The notes under the pieces are model-generated. The model saw only the letters and a list, made by a program, of their open reading frames with translations. It searched no databases and had not been told where the DNA came from. From Anaerolineae bacterium (lineage in GTDB: Bacteria; Chloroflexota; Anaerolineae; Aggregatilineales; JAFGMM01), in NCBI GenBank assembly GCA_016927535.1, contig JAFGMM010000412.1, positions 1-40,633 on the forward strand: 40,633 nt of DNA. The letters are read 5' to 3'. Below are positions 7,488-14,125 of the stretch, piece after piece (position 1 is the stretch's first letter; every line of letters begins with the position of its first letter). The translations under genes and the position numbers were made by a program.

Positions 7488-9917
7488 ATGAGCGATGTAA
7501 ACTCGGAATTATTGGCGCTGTTTCAAGAAGAAGCGAACGAATACCTGGACGCCTTGACGAGCGGCCTGCTCGACCTGGAGGTCAGCGACGGCGACGACGC
7601 GCGCGGCGGTCTGCTGCGCGAGATTTCACGGGTGGCGCACAGCCTCAAAGGCGCTGCGCGCACGGTCAACATGCGCGGCATCGAAAAGGTCGCCCACCAC
7701 ATGGAGACGGTTTTCGACGCCAACATGCAGGGCAGCCTTACCATTTCGGCGGAGGTCGCCGACGTCTTGTACGACGGGCTGGATGTGATCCGGGCTTTGA
7801 TGGATGGTGTATCAGACGACGAGATACAGGATCAGATCATTTCAGTCGTGACGCGGCTGGAGCACATCGGCTCGCCGGAACCGCCCACGCAAACGCCTGC
7901 GTCGCCGGCCCCCGCCCAGACCGGCGCCCAACCGGAGGCCGGCATCCCGGAAGCAGTGGAACGGCCCTCGGTCGGCGAGTTGATCGGCGAGCCGGTCAGG
8001 CTGCTGCCCATCGGCCCCAGTCCGCTCGACACGAAGCCGCTCGATCCCAAAGTGGTCGAAGACGAAGCAGATAGCGGGCCGCGAGTCCGGCGGCGCGGCG
8101 TTCTCGACCAGCACTTCGAGACGGCGACCATCCGCGTCGCCATTACCAAGCTCGACGCGCTGATGGCCCAGGCCGGCGAACTGCTGGTCTCGAATATCAG
8201 CCTGCAACAGCGCCTCGCCGAACTGCGCGACCTGAGCGAAGAACATGCCCGGTGGCGCAAAGCATGGCGCAAAGCGCGCCCCGCCTTCACCCGGCTCAAA
8301 CGCAACCAGGAATTGAAGGACGCGCATACTGGCCCTGGCGGCGAGCATTTGCAGCATGACGAGGACCTGAACAGCCTGCTTAGCTTCTTCGATATGACCC
8401 AGCGCTACGCCCGCGAGATGGCGGCGCACCTGGCGACGCTGGACCAGGCCATGAACCAGGATCACATGCAGCTCAGCATGGTCGCCGGCGACCTGCAAGA
8501 CGGCGTGCGGCGGGTGCGCATGCTGCCCTTTGAAACGATCCTGGGCGGCTTCCAGCGCATGGTGCGCGACCTGTCGCGCCAACACAATAAAGAGATCATC
8601 TTCAATGTCATCGGCGAACAGGTCGAGCTTGACAAGCGCGTGCTGGAGGCCATCAAAAGCCCGATCATGCACCTGCTGCGCAATGCGGTCGATCACGGCC
8701 TGGAAGCGCCGGAGGAGCGCCAGGCATCCGGCAAGGACCCGGCGGGCTACCTGACTCTGATGGTAGCGCAGAAGGGCGCCGAGATTATGGTCACGGTCGG
8801 TGACGACGGGCGCGGCATCGCCCCGGAGCGGGTGAAGCGCGCAGCGGTGCGTTCGGGCCGGCTCGGCCCAAACGACGCCGACCTGATGGATGACCAGGAG
8901 GCGATAAACCTGATCTTTTTGCCCGGTCTTTCGACGAAAGAGGAAGTCACTACGACCTCCGGTCGCGGCATCGGGATGGATGTGGTGCGGCAGAACGTCG
9001 AAGGGCTGCGCGGTCACGTGACCGTGCAAAGCCGGCGCGGGCTGGGCACCGCAATCCAGTTGGTGGTGCCGGTGTCGCTGACCACCATGCACTGCATGCT
9101 GACCCGCGTCGGCAGGGAGATCTACGCCATCCCGGTCTATTCGATTGAGCGCATCGTCGAGATCACGCCGGAGGAATGCCATACGGTGAAGGGCCGGCAG
9201 GTCATCAAGCTGGAAAACCGCCCGGTGACCCTGGTCCGCCTGACCGATGTCCTGGAGCGCCCGCGCCTGGACGACGCGGAGAAAAAACCGGATGAAATGC
9301 AGTTGGCGCTGATCCTGCGCTCCGGCGACAAAATGGCCGCCTTCGTCGTCGATGAACTGCTCGCCGAATTGGAGTTGGTCGTCAAGAACCTGGGCCACGA
9401 GATGGCGCGTGTGCGCAATGTGGCCGGGGTCACGCTGCTGGGCACCGGGCAGGTCGTCGTCATTTTGAACCCCAGCGATTTGCTCAAGTCGGCGCAGGCG
9501 GCCACGCGCCGTCATGTCGTGCCGGTCGGCGATCTGACCGAGCAGGTTGGGCCGAAGGCGTGCATCCTGGTCGTGGACGATTCGATCACCACGCGCACCC
9601 TGGAAAAGAACATCCTGGAGGCCGCCGGCTACCAAGTAATAACGGCCACCGATGGTCAGGAGGCCCTTGAGTTAGTGACGCATTCTGCCTGTGACCTTAT
9701 AATAAGCGATATAGAAATGCCTCGAATGGATGGGCTGGTGCTGACGGAAACGATCAAAAGTGATGAAAAACTCAAACACTTGCCGCTAGTTTTGGTAACT
9801 TCGCGCGAAGCGCCCGCCGACCGTGACCGCGGAATGCAAGCCGGCGCCGATGCGTACATCGTCAAAGGCGATTTCGACCAGGACGAATTGCTGGAAACAA
9901 TCGGGCAGTTGCTTTAG
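7488..9917 (+). CDS. cheA: Hybrid chemotaxis histidine kinase CheA with C-terminal receiver domain
   Basis: 809 residues. Order of domains: Hpt (about 1-125) with phosphorylatable His 51 in RVAHSLKGAA; a Pro-rich linker with no recognisable P2 domain; a long P3 dimerisation helix pair (about 210-335) carrying a basic insertion; the ATPase domain with N box HLLRNAVDHGLE (Asn 399), G1 GDDGRGI and G2 SGRGIGMDVV; a CheW-like P5 domain (about 530-675); and a receiver (about 690-809) with VVDDS, phosphoacceptor Asp 741 in SDIEMPRMDG, and Lys 793. All key kinase residues are present. A fused receiver is typical of FrzE/ChpA-like and 'alternative cellular function' chemosensory kinases rather than flagellar CheA, and often acts as a phosphate sink. 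Start ATG 7488 has no close Shine-Dalgarno, only TAGGAG ~22 bases upstream. Confidence 0.96.
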   Translation: MSDVNSELLALFQEEANEYLDALTSGLLDLEVSDGDDARGGLLREISRVAHSLKGAARTVNMRGIEKVAHHMETVFDANMQGSLTISAEVADVLYDGLDVIRALMDGVSDDEIQDQIISVVTRLEHIGSPEPPTQTPASPAPAQTGAQPEAGIPEAVERPSVGELIGEPVRLLPIGPSPLDTKPLDPKVVEDEADSGPRVRRRGVLDQHFETATIRVAITKLDALMAQAGELLVSNISLQQRLAELRDLSEEHARWRKAWRKARPAFTRLKRNQELKDAHTGPGGEHLQHDEDLNSLLSFFDMTQRYAREMAAHLATLDQAMNQDHMQLSMVAGDLQDGVRRVRMLPFETILGGFQRMVRDLSRQHNKEIIFNVIGEQVELDKRVLEAIKSPIMHLLRNAVDHGLEAPEERQASGKDPAGYLTLMVAQKGAEIMVTVGDDGRGIAPERVKRAAVRSGRLGPNDADLMDDQEAINLIFLPGLSTKEEVTTTSGRGIGMDVVRQNVEGLRGHVTVQSRRGLGTAIQLVVPVSLTTMHCMLTRVGREIYAIPVYSIERIVEITPEECHTVKGRQVIKLENRPVTLVRLTDVLERPRLDDAEKKPDEMQLALILRSGDKMAAFVVDELLAELELVVKNLGHEMARVRNVAGVTLLGTGQVVVILNPSDLLKSAQAATRRHVVPVGDLTEQVGPKACILVVDDSITTRTLEKNILEAAGYQVITATDGQEALELVTHSACDLIISDIEMPRMDGLVLTETIKSDEKLKHLPLVLVTSREAPADRDRGMQAGADAYIVKGDFDQDELLETIGQLL

Positions 9918-9964
9918 TCGGCGCGGGACAGGGTTGATTTTTATAACCGGGTCAGGTAGCAAAG

Positions 9965-11098
9965 GTGAACGATTCAAACAAGATTGGGGTGTTAATCGTC
10001 GAAGATAGCCTGGTCACGCGCCGTTTCTTGGCGGACTTGATCGACGGCGAGCCGGATATGCATGTAATCGGGGAGGCCGGCGACGGGGCCGAGGCGCTGC
10101 ACCTGCTGAACGGCCTGAAACCGGACGTGATATCGATGGATATCAGCATGCCGGCGATGGACGGCCTCGAAGCGACGCGCCGGATTATGGCCGAACACCC
10201 GACGCCGATTGTGGTGGTGAGCGCCACGCTGCAAAAGAAAGACGTTGACCTGGCCTTCGAAGCGCTCCAGGCGGGCGCGCTGGCCGCCGTGGAGAAGCCG
10301 CCCGGCTCGGCGCACCCCGACTTTGAGGCCAAGCGCGGCGAGATGATTACCACCATCCGCCTGATGGCAAAGGTCCGGGTGGTGCGCCGTCGTCCATCAG
10401 GGATCATCCGCGTCGCGCGGCCTGGCGGCGCCCCGCCGGCGCCGCCGCGCCCGGCCCCGCTTGCACTCCCGGTTGACCGGGAGCCGCGCTCCCAACCGGC
10501 GGCGGTCGCGCAGTTGCCGCCCGGCGCGAAACCGCTCAAGCGCCCGCAGGTGGCGGCGCTGGGCGCCAGCGCGGGCGGGCCGGCCGCGTTGGTCCAGGTG
10601 TTGAGCGGTCTACCCAAGGATTTCCCGATCCCGGTCCTGGTGGTCCAACACCTGGCGCACGACTTTCTGCCCGGCCTGGCGCGCTGGCTCGACCAGTCGA
10701 GCCAGCTAGAAGTACGCCTGGCGGAGGAAGGCGACCGGCTGCGCGCCGGCGTCGTCTACTTGGCGCCGGGGCATGCCCACATGACGGTTGACATGAGCCG
10801 CCGGGTGCATATGGTGCACACGCGCGGCGCGCACCGCCACCAGCCGTCTGCTACCGTGCTGTTCGAATCGGTCGCCAGGGTCTATGGGGAAGCGGCTATC
10901 GGTGTTATCCTTACGGGTATGGGAGATGACGGCGCGGCAGGGCTGCGCGCCATGTGCGACGCCGGCGCGCCCACGCTGGTACAAGACGAGCAAAGCTGTG
11001 TTGTTTTTGGGATGCCGGCCGCCGCCATCGCCTGCGGCGCGGCTCGATACATCGTCCCATTGGAGAGCCTGGCAGCGGCGATTCAGGAATTGTTGTAA
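9965..11098 (+). CDS. cheB: Chemotaxis protein-glutamate methylesterase CheB
   Basis: 377 residues from GTG 9965. An N-terminal receiver (1-~125) has VEDS and phosphoacceptor Asp 59 in SMDISMPAMDG. A Pro/Ala/Arg-rich linker (about 140-193) leads to the methylesterase domain. The catalytic triad is visible: Ser 202 in GASAGGP, His 229 in VVQHL, and Asp in LTGMGDDGAAG. CheB removes methyl groups from receptor glutamates (and deamidates glutamines) when phosphorylated by CheA, giving adaptation. No cheR methyltransferase occurs in the operon or anywhere in the window, so its counterpart must be encoded elsewhere, or CheB works only as a deamidase. The linker is longer than usual. Confidence 0.96.
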   Translation: MNDSNKIGVLIVEDSLVTRRFLADLIDGEPDMHVIGEAGDGAEALHLLNGLKPDVISMDISMPAMDGLEATRRIMAEHPTPIVVVSATLQKKDVDLAFEALQAGALAAVEKPPGSAHPDFEAKRGEMITTIRLMAKVRVVRRRPSGIIRVARPGGAPPAPPRPAPLALPVDREPRSQPAAVAQLPPGAKPLKRPQVAALGASAGGPAALVQVLSGLPKDFPIPVLVVQHLAHDFLPGLARWLDQSSQLEVRLAEEGDRLRAGVVYLAPGHAHMTVDMSRRVHMVHTRGAHRHQPSATVLFESVARVYGEAAIGVILTGMGDDGAAGLRAMCDAGAPTLVQDEQSCVVFGMPAAAIACGAARYIVPLESLAAAIQELL

Positions 11099-11115
11099 AA
11101 TAGAGCAAGAGAAGT

Positions 11116-11131
11116 GTTAGAAAATTCTAAC
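11116..11131. promoter_or_regulatory. 16-bp perfect palindrome between cheB and second cheY-like gene
   Basis: GTTAGAAAATTCTAAC is perfectly symmetric (7-bp arms around AA). It sits in the only AT-rich gap inside the chemosensory operon, 40 bases before the next ATG, followed by GGTATAGTATAGAGAGGG. This could be an operator with an internal promoter, or an RNA hairpin that adjusts expression of the last three genes. No regulator can be named. Confidence 0.4.
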
Positions 11132-11171
11132 GCGAGTAAGGGTTAGGATAGGTATAGTATAGAGAGGGAAT

Positions 11172-11543
11172 ATGGCAACTGCGGTTCTACTTGTAGAAGA
11201 CAGCAAGACGCAGGCCTACCAGATCAAAGAGACGCTGGAAGGTGTCGGGCTGAAAGTCTCCATCGCCCACGACGGCCCGGAGGGCATCCGCGCCGCCATC
11301 AGCGAGCCTCCGGGGCTGGTCGTGCTCGATGTGAAGCTGCCCACGATGGACGGGTTCCAGGTGTGCCGGCGGCTGAAAATGCACCCGGCGACGCGAAATA
11401 TTCCGATCATCATGCTGACGGAGAAGACCAGCGCGGAGGCGACGATGACCGGCCTGAGCGCCGGCGCGGATGATTACATCCCGAAAGATATTTTCGCAAC
11501 CGAACATCTAATCACTTCATTACAAGAACTGGGAGTACTGTGA
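11172..11543 (+). CDS. Second stand-alone response regulator (CheY/PilH-like)
   Basis: 123 residues, a single receiver domain. It carries LLVEDS at the N-terminus, phosphoacceptor Asp 53 in VVLDVKLPTMDG, and Lys ~105 in DDYIPKD. The start ATG 11172 follows AGAGAGGGAA. The C-terminal signature (GADDYIPKDxFxxEHL) matches the receiver fused to CheA in this operon more closely than the first-gene regulator, which suggests a distinct role such as phosphate sink or antagonist, as with PilG/PilH pairs. That division of labour is inferred. It is preceded by a palindrome at 11116-11131 and followed within 22 bases by the GHKL-like gene. Confidence 0.92.
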   Translation: MATAVLLVEDSKTQAYQIKETLEGVGLKVSIAHDGPEGIRAAISEPPGLVVLDVKLPTMDGFQVCRRLKMHPATRNIPIIMLTEKTSAEATMTGLSAGADDYIPKDIFATEHLITSLQELGVL

Positions 11544-11565
11544 CGTATCTGCCGGGAGGCGCACT

Positions 11566-11967
11566 ATGACACGGGTGAACATACCGCCTGTGATGTCGGT
11601 CACCATCGAGGACAGCATGGACATTATGATCGCGCGCGATACCGCGCGCCGCGCGGCGGGGCTGCTGGGCTTCAACACCTCATGCAAGGCCCAGCTCGCC
11701 GCCGCCGTAGCCGCCCTGACCGAGCAGATGCTTAAGGCCGGCGGCGAAGGCAGCCTTCACCTCAACGGGGTGCAGAGCGGCTCGCGCCTGGGCATCCAAA
11801 TATCCTGCGAGGCCGGCTGGCTCAAGAACCTGCCGCCCAACTCGGCGGATGCGCTGCAAGAACAGTTAAATACGATGGTAGATAAGGTTGAGATTGTAGA
11901 ACAAGACCCGCCTCATATGAATTTAATTTTTTGGCTGTCGGGACCTCGACAGATTAAGGAAGGATAA
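11566..11967 (+). CDS. Degenerate RsbT-like (GHKL/HATPase_c fold) protein lacking ATP-binding residues
   Basis: 133 residues, ATG 11566 after CGGGAGG. The chain follows the order of RsbT/RsbW-type anti-sigma regulatory kinases: a short strand (VTIEDSMDIMIARDTARR), a helix (AAGLLGFNTSCKAQLAAAV), the N-box helix, then a strand (LGIQISCEAGWL) and a final strand ending LIFWLSG. However, the N-box reads AALTEQML where RsbT has ELARN, so the Mg-coordinating Asn is missing, and the G1 box DxGPGI is replaced by CEAGWL. No glycine-rich G2 loop is visible. It therefore keeps the fold but should not bind ATP in the usual way. It may be a scaffold or a partner-switching dead-kinase. The family placement is by eye and the fold is an inference. 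Two bases separate it from the next gene. Confidence 0.7.
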   Translation: MTRVNIPPVMSVTIEDSMDIMIARDTARRAAGLLGFNTSCKAQLAAAVAALTEQMLKAGGEGSLHLNGVQSGSRLGIQISCEAGWLKNLPPNSADALQEQLNTMVDKVEIVEQDPPHMNLIFWLSGPRQIKEG

Positions 11968-11969
11968 GC

Positions 11970-12872
11970 GTGACCGAGGAAAAGGATCGCATCCTATTAG
12001 TCGGACAGGATGAAGAGTTGCGCCGCACCGTGTCCGAGGTATTGGAAGGCACGGGGCGCTATTTGACGGTTGAAGCCTCCACCTTTGAGGATGCTCTGAG
12101 CGAAATTTTAATGGATAGTTTCTCGCTGGTGGTCACCGAGACCGAACTGCCCGACTTAAGCGGGATGGACTTGCTCGCCGTGGTCAGCGGGCTGCGGGCC
12201 GGCACCCCGGTCATGCTGATCGACGACGACCTCTCGGCGAAATCGGCGGTCGCCTCGATTCGCCTGGGCGCTTGCGATTATTTGTACAAACCGATCAACC
12301 TGGAGTTCCTGGTCATGCAAATCGAGCGCCAGATTGATTTATACCACCACAGCAAATCCGCGCCGCTCCCGGAAGAAGCGAAATCGACGCCCAAGGCGCC
12401 CCGTGACCGCGAGAAGCGCCTGAACCGCGCGACGCGCGGCGCGGCGCTGGTGTTGGGGCGCGAGCAGTTCAAGGCCGTCAACCAGGAGCTTGCCCGCCTG
12501 CTGGGACATATCCGGGCGCACTTCGTGGGATTGATCGACGCCGACGGCAACCTGGTCGGCGCGGCGGGCACGCTGGACCGCTACGACCTGGTATTGCTGA
12601 CACAGGCGCTCTCGATCGACCCCGGCGCGACCAGCACCCTGGCAAGCATTTTACACGAAGAAAAGTTCCATTCCACCTATCTAGAGGGCGACCAGAGCGG
12701 CGTTTACATCATCGAGATTCGAGAACCCTACCTGCTGTCGCTGGCCGTGATCTGCCCGACCGATGTCAAGGCGGGGATGGTGTGGCTCTACAGCAAGCGC
12801 ACCGCCGAGAACATCGCGCGGGTGCTGCAAACCAATCCCAAGCGCGCGCTCAGCAGCCGCCTCAACGATTAA
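11970..12872 (+). CDS. Pseudo-receiver domain fused to Roadblock/LC7-like domain
   Basis: 300 residues from GTG 11970, with AAGGAAGGA directly upstream. Residues 1-125 align with a receiver, but the functional positions are changed: the acidic pair is Gly 12/Gln 13, the phosphoacceptor is Glu 57 (VVTETELPDLSG), the switch Thr is Asp 85, and only Lys 107 (YLYKP) remains. A basic linker (about 128-160) follows. Residues ~165-285 look like a Roadblock/LC7 domain: a helix, then VGLIDADGNLVGAAG, a second helix, EEKFHSTYLEGDQSGVYIIE strands and a final helix after GMVWLYSK. Roadblock proteins such as MglB regulate Ras-like GTPases. This last gene of the operon is a good candidate for its output component. 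No GTPase gene is visible here. Confidence 0.78.
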   Translation: MTEEKDRILLVGQDEELRRTVSEVLEGTGRYLTVEASTFEDALSEILMDSFSLVVTETELPDLSGMDLLAVVSGLRAGTPVMLIDDDLSAKSAVASIRLGACDYLYKPINLEFLVMQIERQIDLYHHSKSAPLPEEAKSTPKAPRDREKRLNRATRGAALVLGREQFKAVNQELARLLGHIRAHFVGLIDADGNLVGAAGTLDRYDLVLLTQALSIDPGATSTLASILHEEKFHSTYLEGDQSGVYIIEIREPYLLSLAVICPTDVKAGMVWLYSKRTAENIARVLQTNPKRALSSRLND

Positions 12873-12911
12873 ATCAAGCGCCTAACCCTGTCAATGTTTT
12901 AGCTTGTTTCT

Positions 12912-12940
12912 GTAGCCGGGGTGTGTCCCGGCTACTGTTT
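12912..12940 (+). terminator. Terminator of the chemosensory operon
   Basis: A 9-bp GC-rich perfect stem, GTAGCCGGG (12912-12920) with CCCGGCTAC (12927-12935), has a 6-nt loop and is followed by TGTTTAGT on the plus strand. It lies between the end of the plus-strand operon and the converging minus-strand gene. The U tract is short, so termination may be partial. Confidence 0.6.
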
Positions 12941-12947
12941 AGTGCTC

Positions 12948-13193
12948 TCAACTGCGCGCCATCTCCTGGACCAGGTAGACCCGCTGGTAGAGATCGTCGA
13001 GCCGCGCCGGGTCGGGATGCTCGCCCTCCTCAAGCGCATAGACTTCGCGGAGGGCGGCGACGGCGATGTCGATCAGTTCTTCCGACAGCACCAGGTATTC
13101 GTCCGGCGTCGTGATCGGCTCCAAGGTTTTGAGACTTTCAAGCTGGCGGATTTCGTGGTCGATGGGTCTGAGCCGGTTCTGTCGTTTTGCCAT
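12948..13193 (-). CDS. Small uncharacterised protein (81 aa), predicted helical
   Basis: I do not recognise this family. The 81-residue product starts with a basic segment (MAKRQNRLRPIDHEIRQ), followed by acidic helical stretches (EEYLVLSEELIDIAV-like region and a C-terminal RLDDLYQRVYLVQEMARS). It has no membrane segment or cysteine. It lies 26 bases after the homocysteine S-methyltransferase stop on the same strand, so it is probably the last gene of that run. Its 3' end faces the terminator of the chemosensory operon. The regular codon use and position support a real gene; function is unknown. Confidence 0.6.
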   Translation of the reverse strand: MAKRQNRLRPIDHEIRQLESLKTLEPITTPDEYLVLSEELIDIAVAALREVYALEEGEHPDPARLDDLYQRVYLVQEMARS

Positions 13194-13219
13194 TACGCCT
13201 TCCTCGCCTCACCGGTTTC

Positions 13220-14104
13220 TCAACCACGCACCACCCCGGCAATCGCCCGCGTGTGCGCCGGCGTGGAGCCGCAGCAGCTCGCCAGCAAGCGCACGCCCAG
13301 CTTCAAAAACGCCCGCGCGGCTTCGGCCATTTCTTCAGGCGTGGTGTCGAATACGGTCCGGTCGCCCTCCAGGCGCGGCAGGCCGGCATTGGGCTTGGCG
13401 ATAAGCTGGGCATCGGGCGCGGCATCGCGGAGCGCGCCGACCGCTGCGACGTTCTCGGGCAGGCCGCGCCCGCAGTTCGCGCCGAACGCATCGACTTTCA
13501 ATTCGAGCATGGCCCCGGCAAACTGCGCCGGGCTGACGCCCATGTTGGTACGCCCGCCGCCGCCGTCGAAGCTCATCAGCGCAAAGACCGGCAGATCGGG
13601 GGCGGCCCGGCGCGCCCCGGCGATGGCAGCCTTCATCTCGTTCAGGTCGGTCATCGTTTCGATGAACATCATATCCACGCCGCCGGTGTGCAGCGCCGCC
13701 GCCTGTTCCGCGAAGATATCGGACGCATCCTCAAACGTCAGCGTGCCCAGCGGCTCCAGCAGTTCGCCCAGCGGCCCGATATCGCCGCCCACGTATACCG
13801 CATCGCCCGCCGCCGTGCGCGCCAGCTCGACCGCGCGCCGGTTGATCTCGGCCAGCCGGTCGCCCAGGCCGGCGTGCGCCAGGCGCGGTCGCGTCGCACC
13901 AAACGTGCAGGTAATGACCGACTCGGCGCCGGCGTCGATATAGCTTTGATGCATCCCGCGAATAACATCCGGCTTTTCCAATATCCACTGCTCCGGCAGC
14001 ATGCCGGCCGGCAGCCCCTCGGCGTACAGAAAAGTCCCGTGAGCGCCCTCGCCGACCATCGGTGGGTCTTGGTTCAGGCGTTCAAGAATTCCAGATTTAG
14101 GCAT
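13220..14104 (-). CDS. Homocysteine S-methyltransferase family protein
   Basis: 294 residues from ATG 14104, chosen over the adjacent ATG 14107 because GGAGG then sits 7 bases upstream. This is a Pfam S-methyl_trans type TIM barrel. The zinc-binding cysteines are Cys 211 in FGANCGRG and Cys 277/278 in LLASCCGSTPAH, which activate homocysteine thiolate. GAHGTFLYAEG near the N-terminus and FIETMTDLNEMKAAI are further family blocks. Such enzymes use betaine, S-methylmethionine, or a methylated corrinoid/folate as donor. There is no cobalamin- or folate-binding domain here, so it could accept methyl groups passed by the MttB-family protein two genes upstream. That link is inference, and no corrinoid protein gene is in the window. 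Confidence 0.9.
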   Translation of the reverse strand: MPKSGILERLNQDPPMVGEGAHGTFLYAEGLPAGMLPEQWILEKPDVIRGMHQSYIDAGAESVITCTFGATRPRLAHAGLGDRLAEINRRAVELARTAAGDAVYVGGDIGPLGELLEPLGTLTFEDASDIFAEQAAALHTGGVDMMFIETMTDLNEMKAAIAGARRAAPDLPVFALMSFDGGGGRTNMGVSPAQFAGAMLELKVDAFGANCGRGLPENVAAVGALRDAAPDAQLIAKPNAGLPRLEGDRTVFDTTPEEMAEAARAFLKLGVRLLASCCGSTPAHTRAIAGVVRG

Positions 14105-14125
14105 CATCTTACCTCCATGGATGAA

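Noticed and set aside
7842-9635. Long 597-codon minus-strand open frame opposite cheA
   Set aside because: It is the antisense of a well-conserved hybrid CheA; in GC-rich DNA such open antisense frames are common, and the translation has no recognisable domain.
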